Notes: generated by a model from the letters alone, not told the origin. DNA of 64,000 nucleotides from Rhizobium glycinendophyticum (GCF_006443685.1 NZ_VFYP01000004.1:62001-126000), one strand, 5' to 3'; shown: positions 17,800 to 28,035, counted from the stretch's first letter. Numbers and translations are program-made.

Positions 17800-18668
17800 G
17801 GGTCACTCCCGATTTCGGAAAATTTCTGCTCGAAGGCCCAGACATCGTCAAAGCCAAGCAGGGTGTTGAAGTCCTTGAAGGGATAGAGATCGACGGCATC
17901 AGTGGTGATGCCGTTGTCCAGAAGGTCCCGATAGGCGTGGCGGACCGCATGGCCATGGGCGAGGAAGCCGAGCGCCGGGTAGATCGCAATGCCATAGCCG
18001 AGCGCCTGGAGTTCGCTGGCAGTCATCAGCGGGGTGCGCCCGCCGTTGACCATGTTGGCCAAAAGCGGGCGATCGATTTCAGCGGCAATCTGGCGGACCT
18101 CATCCGCGCTCTCCGGAGATTCGATGAATATGATATCAGCGCCGGCTGCGGCATAGGCCTTTGCCCGCCGGATCGCCTCGTCGAGACCCAGGCCTGTACG
18201 GGCATCGGTCCGGGCGATCACTAGAAAATCGTCGCTCTTCCGGCTATCGACGGCGACCTCGATCTTCTTGACCATGTCCGTCATCGGCACCACGCGACGG
18301 TTGGGTGTATGCCCGCATTTCTTCGGGAATTCCTGGTCTTCCAACTGGATGGCGCTCACGCCGACATACTCATAACCGCGCACCGTGTGGCGCACGTTGA
18401 GGAGACCGCCATAACCGGTATCGGCATCGGCGATCACGGGCGTCTTGGTCAGCTTGACGATCTGGGCGATGCGCTCGATCATGTCGCGATAAGTGGCAAT
18501 ACCGGCATCGGGGATGCCGAGATACGAGGCTACCGTTCCATAGCCGGTGACATAAAGCGCCTTGAAGCCCATATTGTCGGCAATAAGGGCTGAGATCATG
18601 TCATAGACGCCGGGCGCAAGGATGAAATCTCCGGCGGCGAGTGCTTGTTTCAAGGCTGGATCCGGCAT
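17796..18668 (-). CDS. Isocitrate lyase/PEP mutase superfamily enzyme
   Basis: This 290-residue TIM-barrel enzyme of the ICL/PEPM superfamily has the metal-binding aspartates in ADADTGYGG (about 80-88) and the family catalytic loop KKCGH (116-120, Cys118), which points to a lyase rather than a mutase. Relatives include 2-methylisocitrate lyase, oxaloacetate decarboxylase and 2,3-dimethylmalate lyase of nicotinate catabolism. Its start and the upstream amidase stop share one base (TAATG). In this operon it likely cleaves a C-C bond in the dicarboxylate left after nitrogen removal. The exact reaction cannot be read from sequence. Confidence 0.87.
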   Translation of the reverse strand: MPDPALKQALAAGDFILAPGVYDMISALIADNMGFKALYVTGYGTVASYLGIPDAGIATYRDMIERIAQIVKLTKTPVIADADTGYGGLLNVRHTVRGYEYVGVSAIQLEDQEFPKKCGHTPNRRVVPMTDMVKKIEVAVDSRKSDDFLVIARTDARTGLGLDEAIRRAKAYAAAGADIIFIESPESADEVRQIAAEIDRPLLANMVNGGRTPLMTASELQALGYGIAIYPALGFLAHGHAVRHAYRDLLDNGITTDAVDLYPFKDFNTLLGFDDVWAFEQKFSEIGSDP

Positions 18669-19981
18669 TAGGCTTCAGGCTTTCCATGAGATTTCAAAAT
18701 AGGTGCGATCCGTGCGGCGTGGGCGAGCAGATGGCTGTCGGCAAAACGCTGCGCGATCAGGGTGACGCCGATCGGCAGGCTGTCCCGCTCCAGAGCGACG
18801 GGAACATTGATGCAGGGCACCCCGAGCAAGGTCCAGGAGGCGTTGAAGAGAGGGTCGCCTGGCCGGCGACCGACCGGCGCAAAACCCGGGGCACTCGGCG
18901 CGACCACAGCATCGAAATCGGCGGCAATCTCATCGAAGGCAATGCGCGAAAGCGCCATGGCATCATAGGCGCGCGCAAGATCGGCAAGGCTTGAACCGTC
19001 ACGGTTCTCTACGCGGTGGTGGAAATCATCGTGAAGCTCGCCTCCGTGACGAGCAGCCAGATTGCGAAACGCGGCCTGGCCCTCGCGGTGCAGGATCACG
19101 CGGTGCTGGGCGTCGAGTGCCTTGGAATCCTCCGGCAGTTCCAGCCGGGTTACAAGATGGCCGGCAGAGGAAAGGCGTTCGGCGGCAAGGCTCAAGGCTT
19201 TCAGGCTTTCTGGCGCCAGCTTGTCGCGATAGGGACCGCTGGTGATGGCTATCCGTAGCTGCCCGGTTGCCGTTGCCTCCGGCTCAAGCGGTTCGTTGAG
19301 GCCAAGCACGCCGGCCATCAACGCCAGATCCGCAACCGAGCGGCCATACCAGCCGACGGTATCGAAGCTCAGCGCATAGATCTTTACGCCCTCCCGGCTG
19401 ACGCGGCCAAAGCTCGGTTTCATCGCATAGACGCCGCAGAACGAGCCGGGACGGATGGTCGAGCCGCCGGTCTGGGTGGCAAGGGCGAGCGGCACGTGGA
19501 AGTCGGCAACGGCTGCAGCCGAGCCGGCGGAGGAGCCACCGGACGTGCGGGTCAGGTCATGGGGATTGCCGGTTGCCGCATCGCGACCGGCTGCAGCAAA
19601 TTCCGTTGTGTCCGTCTTGCCGAGCACAATCGCGCCTTCTGCACGCAGGAAATCGACGACCGCAGCATCTGCTGCGGGGCGGAAACCTTGGTAAAGTGGC
19701 GAATTGTGCGTAGTCGGCAGATCGGCAGTGTCGAAGACATCCTTCACCCCAATTGGCAGGCCGTGAAGGCGTCGACGTTTGTCGAGAGGAACAGCGTCCA
19801 ATCGCGCCGCTTCGGCAAGCGCATTCGAATTTAGCGCCAACCAGGCTTTGACGTCTCCGTCTCGCTCTGCAATGCGGGCAAGACAGGCAGAGACGAGATC
19901 CCGGGAGGACAGCGCTCCTTCCCGCATGGCAGCAAGTGCCTCGGTCGCGCTCAGCCGCTGAATTTGGACAGCATTCATCAT
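18668..19981 (-). CDS. Amidase signature family hydrolase (second of the operon)
   Basis: This amidase has 437 residues and a complete Ser-cisSer-Lys triad: Lys80 (GLPIGVKDVFDT), cis-Ser150 (TSGGSSAGSAAA) and nucleophile Ser174 (QTGGSTIRPGS). The start is a tandem ATGATG that overlaps the stop of the preceding amidase by one base (TGATG); I give the first ATG. The overall length is close to AtzE/GatA-like amidases. It is cytoplasmic, with no signal peptide. In this operon it would hydrolyse an amide or ureide product made downstream of the RutA-type monooxygenase. Substrate specificity cannot be deduced. Confidence 0.9.
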   Translation of the reverse strand: MMNAVQIQRLSATEALAAMREGALSSRDLVSACLARIAERDGDVKAWLALNSNALAEAARLDAVPLDKRRRLHGLPIGVKDVFDTADLPTTHNSPLYQGFRPAADAAVVDFLRAEGAIVLGKTDTTEFAAAGRDAATGNPHDLTRTSGGSSAGSAAAVADFHVPLALATQTGGSTIRPGSFCGVYAMKPSFGRVSREGVKIYALSFDTVGWYGRSVADLALMAGVLGLNEPLEPEATATGQLRIAITSGPYRDKLAPESLKALSLAAERLSSAGHLVTRLELPEDSKALDAQHRVILHREGQAAFRNLAARHGGELHDDFHHRVENRDGSSLADLARAYDAMALSRIAFDEIAADFDAVVAPSAPGFAPVGRRPGDPLFNASWTLLGVPCINVPVALERDSLPIGVTLIAQRFADSHLLAHAARIAPILKSHGKPEA

Positions 19982-21543
19982 CACATCTGCCCCGCAGGCG
20001 TTGCATGATGAAAGCCGGTCACGGCTTGAAAGGCTGCCCCGAGGCTCAAGCAAAGCGCATCATCACCCGGCCGGCCGACCACTTGGATTCCGGTCGGCAA
20101 TCCGGTGCGACCAAGGCCGGACGGCAACATCAAGGCTGGCAGTCCCGTGACATCGAAGATCATCGTGTTACGGGAAATGACGGACTGAAACGCATGCGCC
20201 GTGTCGTTGACAACGACGGTGAGATCTTCGAGCCGGCCGGCCTCACCACCAAGTCCCGCTGTCACTATCAGGTCTATGCCCTGCATGGCTCTGACAAAAG
20301 CAGCCCGCGCCTCCGCCCGAAGCTGAAGCGCCCGCCCGTAGTCCACGGCCGAAAACTGAAGACCATTGTTCAACCGGTGCAACATGCCCCTGTCGAAGAG
20401 CTCGGCGCGGTCGAGCCGCGTGCCATGCAGTGTCGCCAGTTCACTTTGCAGGATGACCCAGCCCGCCTCATGCCAAGCTTCGATATCGAGCGCCGGGAAG
20501 GGCACAAGCATACAGCCGAGACCTTCCAGTCGGGCAAGGGCAGACTGCCAATTCGCAAGCACCGCATTGTCAACGTGGTCGGTGAACCAGACCTCGGGCA
20601 CCCCAATGCGCACCCCTCTCACAGACGCGTTGGACAGCACAGCCCGGCAGTCGTTCAGAAGTCCTGTATTCGGAAGGGCCGTCATAAAGGGGAGAACACG
20701 GGCAAGATCCCGCGCCGAGCGCGCCATCGGCCCGACGTGATCGAGCGTCCATGAGAGTGGCGCAACGCCTTCCCGGGACACGAGCTCTCGGGTGGGTTTG
20801 AAACCCGTCGTGCCGCACCAGCAGGACGGCACCCGTATCGAGCCGCCGGTGTCGGTGCCAATTGCGAGCGGCATCAGGCGCGCGGCCAAGGCAGCGCCCG
20901 ATCCCGTGGACGAGCCGCCGGTCCAGCGCGCGGCATTCCAGGGATTGGTGACGACGCCGAAGCGCGGATTGTGTGGCGAACCGGCAGCGAATTCGGTCGT
21001 CGCGGTCATGGCAAAGGGAATGGCGCCAGCTGCCCTGAGGCGTGCCACGGCTGCGGCATCGGCCGGCGCGATACGGTTGCCGGTGAACAAAGAGCCCGAG
21101 GTGACGACGGCCCCCTCGACGTCGATGATGTCCTTGACGCCAAAAGGGATGCCTTCAAGTGGCCTCGGATTGCCGGCCTTCCAGCGCGCATCGCTCTCGG
21201 CTGCTGCCGCTTTCGCGCCGGGCACGAGCCGCAACACGGCCTCACGGCCCGTCCTCGTTGCCGAGATCGCAGTGATCAGGCTTGCCAAAGCAGCAGACGG
21301 GCTGAGTGCGCCTTGGGAAAAAGCGCCCAGAAGCGTTTCGACATCGGCAGCGGCAACCGATCCCGGCAGGGAAGCCGGGACCAATTGGTAAGGTGACACA
21401 GAACCAATTGTTTCACTTAGCGCCGAGCCGCCTGAAGCCGGCCAATCGGGCGAGCTTGGATCGACAATCGAGAGCGGGTCAAGGTCAGCGGTCAGACCGG
21501 TGTCCTCAGCACGTGCCAGAGGGGCATTCGGCACCGGCGTCAC
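19981..21543 (-). CDS. Amidase signature family hydrolase (first of the operon)
   Basis: This amidase has 520 residues and a complete triad: Lys137 (IPFGVKDIIDVEG), cis-Ser211 (WTGGSSTGSG) and nucleophile Ser235 (GTDTGGSIRVPS). It carries an N-terminal extension of about 60 residues, rich in Pro, Ser and Ala, before the amidase fold. The start is a GTG at 21543, one base after the monooxygenase stop, with GAGG just upstream, so it may depend on translational coupling. It is paralogous to, but clearly different from, the next gene. Two amidases in tandem behind a ring-opening monooxygenase suggest successive amide cleavages. Confidence 0.9.
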   Translation of the reverse strand: MTPVPNAPLARAEDTGLTADLDPLSIVDPSSPDWPASGGSALSETIGSVSPYQLVPASLPGSVAAADVETLLGAFSQGALSPSAALASLITAISATRTGREAVLRLVPGAKAAAAESDARWKAGNPRPLEGIPFGVKDIIDVEGAVVTSGSLFTGNRIAPADAAAVARLRAAGAIPFAMTATTEFAAGSPHNPRFGVVTNPWNAARWTGGSSTGSGAALAARLMPLAIGTDTGGSIRVPSCWCGTTGFKPTRELVSREGVAPLSWTLDHVGPMARSARDLARVLPFMTALPNTGLLNDCRAVLSNASVRGVRIGVPEVWFTDHVDNAVLANWQSALARLEGLGCMLVPFPALDIEAWHEAGWVILQSELATLHGTRLDRAELFDRGMLHRLNNGLQFSAVDYGRALQLRAEARAAFVRAMQGIDLIVTAGLGGEAGRLEDLTVVVNDTAHAFQSVISRNTMIFDVTGLPALMLPSGLGRTGLPTGIQVVGRPGDDALCLSLGAAFQAVTGFHHATPAGQM

Positions 21544-21544
21544 C

Positions 21545-22627
<1,083 letters not shown>

Positions 22628-22662
22628 CTTGGTTCCCCTTTTTATGAGCCAAACGCATGCAC

Positions 22663-22677
22663 TATGTACGAACTAAT
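22663..22677. promoter_or_regulatory. Predicted GntR operator upstream of the rutA-like operon
   Basis: TATGTACGAACTAAT lies 36 bases upstream of the monooxygenase start. It matches the site at 23807-23821 (reverse strand TATGTACGTACTAAT) in 14 of 15 positions and shares its core with 25270-25284. GntR/HutC regulators bind such short palindromes, and the regulator gene lies 230 bases upstream. The rest of this 281-base gap (22628-22908) is AT-rich with no other clear element. Confidence 0.65.
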
Positions 22678-22908
22678 GCAAAAAACTCTCCGACTGTCCA
22701 GCCGAAAATGATGCATGTTTAGGCGTGCATATTTTATGTGCATTCGGCGAAATTACGCGCAAGAACAACTGCCGCCGAATGGATCAGGCGACGTCGGAGT
22801 GGGCAAAACCACGGGCCAGAAGCTCAAGAAAGAAAAACGAGCACGGTTGCCACCACCCCATCGCTCAGAGCGCGATAAGGCCGGCATTCTTTAGAAATCA
22901 GCGAGGGG

Positions 22909-23673
22909 TCAGCCCTCGGCGCGCAACGTGGTGGTGAAGGTGAAACGCTCTGCCGGCAGGACTTGGAAGGCGTATTCCAAAAGGCGACGGCCGGAGCCGT
23001 AATAGCGGCGGGTCACGACGAGCGCCAAATCTCCCGGCTTGACGTCGAGCTTGGAGGCGATCACCTCGTCCAGCACAAGAGGCTTTATATCCTGCTGAAT
23101 TTCCTGGATTTTCTCGCCGGTAAACTGCTCGATATAATGGAAGATCGCGCTGCGTGCGACGGTGATATCCTTAACGGCAGCCGACAATTTCGAATCGACA
23201 TAGACCTCATTCCAGGAAAATGGCCTGCTGCGGTTGCCCGGGTAACGAATGCCGGCCATATGGAAGAATTTTCGACCTGGTCGGCAGCCGAGCTCGACGG
23301 CAAGCTTGCCTTGGGCGGAAATCTCCTCCTTGGTGTCAATGACGAATTCGGTCTCAGCAGCGATTTCGAAAAGCTCGGAGCGTGAATGGGCAATGAAGCG
23401 CTTGCGCTCCGGGTCAAATCCCGCCTCGACGCGGGTCCCCACACCCTTTCGGGCTGAGAGACGTCCCTTGTTGCGCAAAGTCCCGATTGCCTGGCGCACC
23501 GTCTGACGGCTGACGCCGAGAGCCGCCGCAATTTCGTTTTCCGTCGGCAGAAGCGAACCCACCGGATAGTCGCCATTGCTGATGCGACCCTCCAAATGGT
23601 GGGCCACCTGAAGATAAAGCGGAGCCGTATCAAGTTCAGGTTTCCAGTTGGTGTGCTTCTGATCCACGTCCAT
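22909..23673 (-). CDS. GntR family (HutC/UTRA) transcriptional regulator
   Basis: This protein has 254 residues. The winged-helix domain shows the GntR pattern (PLYLQVAHHLEGRISNGDYP, then LPTENEIAAALGVSRQTVRQ and LRNKGRLSARKGVGTRV). The remaining 170 residues match the chorismate-lyase-like UTRA ligand domain, ending in YYGSGRRLLEYAFQVLPAERF. I chose the ATG at 23673, since the frame open further upstream runs through a predicted operator and lacks conserved residues. It sits between the two operons of the catabolic locus, with matching palindromes upstream of itself and both operons. It is likely the local repressor, released by the substrate or an intermediate. Confidence 0.88.
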   Translation of the reverse strand: MDVDQKHTNWKPELDTAPLYLQVAHHLEGRISNGDYPVGSLLPTENEIAAALGVSRQTVRQAIGTLRNKGRLSARKGVGTRVEAGFDPERKRFIAHSRSELFEIAAETEFVIDTKEEISAQGKLAVELGCRPGRKFFHMAGIRYPGNRSRPFSWNEVYVDSKLSAAVKDITVARSAIFHYIEQFTGEKIQEIQQDIKPLVLDEVIASKLDVKPGDLALVVTRRYYGSGRRLLEYAFQVLPAERFTFTTTLRAEG

Positions 23674-23806
23674 GGCAGTCCCCGCCGGCACAACCGCCGG
23701 ACCAATCCCAGTGCCTGTGTTCAATCCTCTTTCGTCATAAAACGCAAACGGAATCCCGCCGTCTGAACGCGGCTCGTGCGGTGACTTGCGGATAACCCGT
23801 AAATCA

Positions 23807-23821
23807 ATTAGTACGTACATA
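23807..23821. promoter_or_regulatory. Predicted GntR operator in the gntR/MFS divergent region
   Basis: The reverse strand reads TATGTACGTACTAAT. The site lies between the divergently transcribed GntR gene and the MFS transporter gene, 34 bases before the transporter start. One site could control both genes, which would make the regulator autoregulated. Confidence 0.65.
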
Positions 23822-23854
23822 TCCTAGCAACCAATCCTCGGATCATTGGGCCAT

Positions 23855-25075
23855 ATGTCGGATCTCATTGCCGGAGAGGCGCCGCCCGCGCGCCGCGTCT
23901 CGTCCCTCCTCCAGACGCTTGCAGCCGCAACGCTTATCCAGATCGTGGCGACCGCGAGCGTGCTGGCGCTCACGGCAATCGCTCCGACCGTGGCTGCCGA
24001 TCTCGATATCGGCGCCTACTGGATCGGCTACCAGATCAGCCTGATTTATGCGTCGGGCATGTTTTCGTCGGCTGTCGCTGGCACGCTGGTGCAGCGTTTC
24101 GGGCCGGTGCGCATCGAGCAGGTCGCGCTCATCTGCTTCGTGCTCGGCTTTGCCGGCATTGCAAGCGCCAGTATCCCGCTGATCGTTGTCGCCTCGCTCT
24201 TCATCGGCATTGGCTACGGGCTGAACAACCCGGCCTCGTCGGAGATGCTGAGCCGCGTGACGCCACAGTCCAAACGCAACATCGTTTTTTCCTTGAAGCA
24301 ATCAGGAGTGCCACTCGGCGGCATCCTGGCAAGCTTCGCCTTTCCCTTCCTGTCGCGTTATGTCGACTGGCACGTGGCACTGCTGATCGGTGCGCTTGCG
24401 CCACTCTCGACCATGGGGCTGCTGGCGATAACCCATGCCGCAGACCCGATCGTTCCGGCCTCGTCCCGCTCGCTTTTGAAGGGGCTCATCGAAGAACAAT
24501 CGACGATCTGGCGCCATCCGCGCCTGCGTGCGCTATGCGGCCTGGGATTTGCCTATTCGGCGATGCAGTTGTCGATCTCCGCCTTTGCCGTCGTCACCCT
24601 CGTGCATGATGCGGGATGGTCACTGCTGTCGGCCGGCTCGGTCGCTGCGGCAATGCAGCTGGCGGGCGCGCTGGGTCGCGTCTTCTGGGGCGTCGTCGCC
24701 GACCGGATCGGCGGCGGCTTTCTGACGCTCGCCCTGCTCGGCCTCCTCGGCGGCACGGGCTATGCGCTTCTCTTTTTTTTGCAAGACCTGCCCGTCGTCC
24801 TGCAAGTCACCCTCTTCGTTTTGACCGGTGGCGTCACGATCGGCTGGAATGGGGTACTCCTGGCAGAAGTGGCGCACAACGCCCCCCATGGCCGCGTCGG
24901 CGCCATTACCGGTGGCGTTCTGGTCTACACCTTCATCGGTGTCATCGTCGGCCCCTCGTCCTTTGCCGCCGTCTATGCGCTGACCGGCCACTACGGCGCG
25001 AGCTTCATGATCTTCTCGCTGTTCGGCCTTGCCGGCATGATCGTCGCCTGGCGGGCCCATCGCAACCGCACCTGA
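23855..25075 (+). CDS. MFS transporter
   Basis: This 406-residue integral membrane protein of the major facilitator superfamily has about twelve hydrophobic segments. The loop between helices 2 and 3 carries the degenerate family pattern GTLVQRFGPVRIEQ, and the C-terminal half has the matching GRVFWGVVADRIGGG. I chose the ATG at 23855; a TTG nine bases earlier is possible. It is divergent from the GntR gene and shares a predicted operator with it. It likely takes up the substrate of the catabolic locus or exports an intermediate, alongside the ABC transporter encoded next. A second transporter class in one locus is notable. Confidence 0.88.
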   Translation: MSDLIAGEAPPARRVSSLLQTLAAATLIQIVATASVLALTAIAPTVAADLDIGAYWIGYQISLIYASGMFSSAVAGTLVQRFGPVRIEQVALICFVLGFAGIASASIPLIVVASLFIGIGYGLNNPASSEMLSRVTPQSKRNIVFSLKQSGVPLGGILASFAFPFLSRYVDWHVALLIGALAPLSTMGLLAITHAADPIVPASSRSLLKGLIEEQSTIWRHPRLRALCGLGFAYSAMQLSISAFAVVTLVHDAGWSLLSAGSVAAAMQLAGALGRVFWGVVADRIGGGFLTLALLGLLGGTGYALLFFLQDLPVVLQVTLFVLTGGVTIGWNGVLLAEVAHNAPHGRVGAITGGVLVYTFIGVIVGPSSFAAVYALTGHYGASFMIFSLFGLAGMIVAWRAHRNRT

Positions 25076-25253
25076 TCCATATGTACTGACAAAGCAAGCA
25101 CGCGACACGGCCCGAAGCCATGCTGCGCGCGCTCAGTCTTGTCTGTGGATTTGGTCCTTCGAGGCAGTTTGAACACGATTCAAGCGCCAGAATGGTGGGC
25201 TTTTTGGCAATCGCCGCTTTTATGTGCAGCGCAAAAAAATAGGCAAAAGCCAG

Positions 25254-25283
25254 TTGACGTCTCTCTGACTATGTACGTACATT
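25254..25283 (+). promoter_or_regulatory. Predicted sigma-70-like promoter of the ABC/amidase/rutF operon
   Basis: TTGACG at 25254-25259 is followed after 18 bases by TACATT at 25278-25283. The predicted GntR palindrome overlaps the -10 element, as expected for a repressor site. The promoter lies 74 bases upstream of the binding-protein start. The remainder of the 281-base gap behind the MFS gene has only a single ATGTAC half-site at 25081. Confidence 0.5.
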
Positions 25284-25284
25284 A
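25270..25284. promoter_or_regulatory. Predicted GntR operator upstream of the ABC transporter operon
   Basis: The site contains the perfect 12-base palindrome ATGTACGTACAT (25271-25282). It shares the TATGTACGTAC core with the reverse-strand reading of the site at 23807-23821 and overlaps the predicted -10 element. Confidence 0.68.
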
Positions 25285-25356
25285 TCTGTCAGCAGCCCTC
25301 TCAAGCTGCAGCAGAACTCACCGGAAAATCCGGGATTACAGAGGGGAATGTTGATC

Positions 25357-26457
25357 ATGCGCCTGCTTATCGCCAGTTCGTTCTTGGCCGCCTCCACTGC
25401 TGCGGTCATCGCCACACCCGCCGCTGCAGATCCGATGGCCGACGCCAAGGCCATTATCGAGCAGCACCGTGCGATGCCGGTCTTCGAGGCACCCGGTGAG
25501 CCTTTCGACGCCAAGGCCTGCATGGCAGACAAGAAGGTCTTGTCGATCCCGATCTCGATGACCATTCCTTTCAATGTCGAGCTGCAAAAGGCTATGGCTT
25601 CGGCAGCCGAAGAGGTCGGCTTCACCTATACGACCTGGGACAACCAGCTCAAAATCGACCAGTGGGTACAGGGGATTTCGCAGGCGATCAGCCAGAAATA
25701 CGACGTCATCGATCTCGCGGGCGGCCTTAATCCGGAAGTGCTCGGGCCGCAGCTCGGCGAGGCCCGTGCCGCCGGCCTGAAGATCTCCACGACCCATTTC
25801 TATGACGTCACGCAGCCGGCCGTCGACAGCGTCGACTATTCCGGCAAGGTCGACTTCACCGGTGCTGGTAAGCTGCTGGCCGCCTGGGCCTATGTGCAGA
25901 CCGAGGGTAAGCCGAACGTTCTGATCATCGGCTCGTCCGACGTGCTTCCGTCGATCCCCTTCGTCCAATCGATCCAGGACGAGTTGAAGACGCTCTGCCC
26001 GGATTGCGTTCAGAAACATCTCGACGTTCCGGTTTCCGAATGGGCGACCAAGATCCAGTCCGGCACCCAGTCTGCGCTGCTGGCCGACCCGTCGATCAAC
26101 TACATCCTGCCGATCTATGATTCCATGTCGCAGTTCGTCGTACCGGCGCTGCGCATCACCGGATCGGAAGGGTCCGTGAAGCTCGCAAGCTTCAACGGCA
26201 CACCTTTCGTGCTCGACATGGTGCGCGAAGGACAGGTTGAGATGGATATCGGCGAAAGCCTCGGCTGGGCCGGTTATGCGGCGATCGACAACATCATGCG
26301 CATGCTCTGCGGCAAGCCGGAAGTGGCGAAGCTCAACGTACCCCTCCTGGTCTTCGACAAGGACAATATCCAGACCGCAGGCGTGCCCGCCAACTTCAAC
26401 GACGGCTATGGCGACGCCCATCTCGATGGCTTCCGCAAGCTGTGGAAGCTGAAGTAA
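25357..26457 (+). CDS. Periplasmic substrate-binding protein, ribose-type ABC transporter
   Basis: This periplasmic type-1 binding protein has 366 residues. The N-terminus is a Sec signal (RLLIASSFLAASTAAVIATP) with AAA/DP at the likely cleavage site. The body shows the ribose/galactose-binding pattern, including FNVELQKAMASAAEEVGF and the late IGESLGWAGYAAIDNIM. I chose the ATG at 25357, which is ten bases from the GAGGGG ribosome site; the ATG at 25348 is one base away from it. It is the first gene of the plus-strand ABC, amidase and rutF operon under a predicted GntR operator. The ligand is unknown and probably is the substrate of the catabolic locus. Confidence 0.9.
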   Translation: MRLLIASSFLAASTAAVIATPAAADPMADAKAIIEQHRAMPVFEAPGEPFDAKACMADKKVLSIPISMTIPFNVELQKAMASAAEEVGFTYTTWDNQLKIDQWVQGISQAISQKYDVIDLAGGLNPEVLGPQLGEARAAGLKISTTHFYDVTQPAVDSVDYSGKVDFTGAGKLLAAWAYVQTEGKPNVLIIGSSDVLPSIPFVQSIQDELKTLCPDCVQKHLDVPVSEWATKIQSGTQSALLADPSINYILPIYDSMSQFVVPALRITGSEGSVKLASFNGTPFVLDMVREGQVEMDIGESLGWAGYAAIDNIMRMLCGKPEVAKLNVPLLVFDKDNIQTAGVPANFNDGYGDAHLDGFRKLWKLK

Positions 26458-26487
26458 GCTCCGACTGACAAAAGCAGGAGCCGTCTC

Positions 26488-28035
26488 ATGACCGAGAATG
26501 CCGTGCTCACCATGAACAACATCCGCATGCGGTTCGGCAGCTATTACGCGCTCAAGGGTGTTTCGCTGTCGATACGCCGCGGCGAGGTGTTCGGGCTACT
26601 CGGCCAGAACGGCTCCGGCAAGTCGACGATGATCAAGGTGCTCGCGGGCTTCCACCAGCCGGAGGAGGGCTCGGAAGTGATCCTGTGGGGGCAGACCATG
26701 CCCCTGCCGCTCAATCCCATGGAGATCAAGAAGCGCGGCGTCACCTTCGTGCATCAGCATCTGGGTCTCGTTTCCTCATTGACCGTGATGGAAAACATGC
26801 GCGTCACCGCGCTCGGCCAGAAGACACCTCTGTTCGTCAACTGGAAGAAAGAAGCGGCTGCAATCTCCAGGCTGTTTGCGGAATTCGACCTCACCATCGA
26901 TCCCTTTGAGACAGTTGCGAACCTGCCGCCGGTCGAACGGGCCTTCGTCGCCATTATCCGCGCCTTTGAAGAACTGCGTGCCTCAGATGCCGGCTATGGC
27001 GGTGAGGGTATTCTCGTCCTCGACGAACCCACCCCCTTCCTGCCGGCGGACGATGTGCAGCGGCTGTTTGCCCTCATCCGCTCGATCGTCAAGACCGGCG
27101 CCTCCGTGGTCATCGTCACGCATGACATTGACGAGGTGCGCGACATCACCGACCGGGTGGCGATCTTACGCGATGGAGAACTGGTCGACGTGCTCGATAC
27201 CAAAGTCGCCGAGCGGCAGTCGATCCTCGACACGATCGTCGGCTCGCGGATCGATGCGTTCGAGAAGAAGCGTATGGCAAATGCCGGCGTACCGGCGGCT
27301 GTCAGCGTGCGCGGTTTTTCCGATGGCACGAACACGCCTTTCAACTTCGAGATCCGGGCGGGCGAAACGCTTGGTGTCACCGGTCTGATCGGCTCGGGCT
27401 TTGCAGCCCTCCCCTATCTCCTCTACGGCGCACGCAGTGGCACCGGCGAGATTACCCTTGACGGCCGAACGATCTCGCTTTCCACGATCACGCCGCTTGC
27501 CGCGCAAAAACTCGGCATCGCCTTCCTGCCCGGCGACCGTCTGGGGGCGGCGGGCATCGGTACGCTGTCTGTCACCGACAATATCACCCTTCCCGTGCTC
27601 CATGGCCTGTTGAAGCCCTACGGCCTCGATCGTCCCGGCATGACGCGCGAGGCGGCCCGGCTGGCACAGATCCATGATGTCAGACCGCAGGATCCGAACC
27701 TGCCGCTCGGCTCTCTTTCGGGCGGCAACCAGCAAAAGGTGCTGCTCGCCAAGTGGCTCCAGATCAAGCCCAAGCTGTTGATGCTGGACGAACCGACGCA
27801 GGGCGTCGATTTCGGCGCCCGCCAGCAGATCTTCAAGGCGCTCGACCGGGCAGCAGCGGAGGGCACGGCGATCCTCTGTGCTTCGACCGACAACGAGCAG
27901 CTTGAGCAGATCTGCGACCGGATCATCGTGTTTTCGCGCGGCCGGCCCGTCATCGAGCTCAAGGGTGCCGAGATCTCCAGAAAATCCATCACCGAAGCCT
28001 GTTTCCACAGCCATGACGCGGAGGCTGCAGAATGA
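26488..28035 (+). CDS. Ribose-type ABC transporter ATPase (tandem NBD)
   Basis: This RbsA-like protein of 515 residues has two fused nucleotide-binding domains. Domain 1 has a good Walker A (GQNGSGKST, about 39-47) and Walker B (ILVLDEPT), but where LSGGQ is expected it reads NLPPVERAFVAIIRAF. Domain 2 has an intact signature (LSGGNQQKVLLAKWL) and Walker B (LLMLDEPTQGVDF) but a degenerate Walker A (GLIGSGFAALP). So probably only one composite ATP site is catalytic. A CAGGAG site precedes the start, and the stop overlaps the permease gene in ATGA. It energises uptake for the catabolic locus. Confidence 0.9.
   Translation: MTENAVLTMNNIRMRFGSYYALKGVSLSIRRGEVFGLLGQNGSGKSTMIKVLAGFHQPEEGSEVILWGQTMPLPLNPMEIKKRGVTFVHQHLGLVSSLTVMENMRVTALGQKTPLFVNWKKEAAAISRLFAEFDLTIDPFETVANLPPVERAFVAIIRAFEELRASDAGYGGEGILVLDEPTPFLPADDVQRLFALIRSIVKTGASVVIVTHDIDEVRDITDRVAILRDGELVDVLDTKVAERQSILDTIVGSRIDAFEKKRMANAGVPAAVSVRGFSDGTNTPFNFEIRAGETLGVTGLIGSGFAALPYLLYGARSGTGEITLDGRTISLSTITPLAAQKLGIAFLPGDRLGAAGIGTLSVTDNITLPVLHGLLKPYGLDRPGMTREAARLAQIHDVRPQDPNLPLGSLSGGNQQKVLLAKWLQIKPKLLMLDEPTQGVDFGARQQIFKALDRAAAEGTAILCASTDNEQLEQICDRIIVFSRGRPVIELKGAEISRKSITEACFHSHDAEAAE

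Noticed and set aside
23674..23820. Longer GntR protein starting at 23820
   Set aside because: The start codon would lie inside the predicted operator, and the added 49 residues have no GntR-family similarity.
25079..25090. Extra ATGTAC sequence just behind the MFS gene
   Set aside because: Only one half of the GntR palindrome is present, and it lies nearly 200 bases before the next promoter. A chance match is likely.
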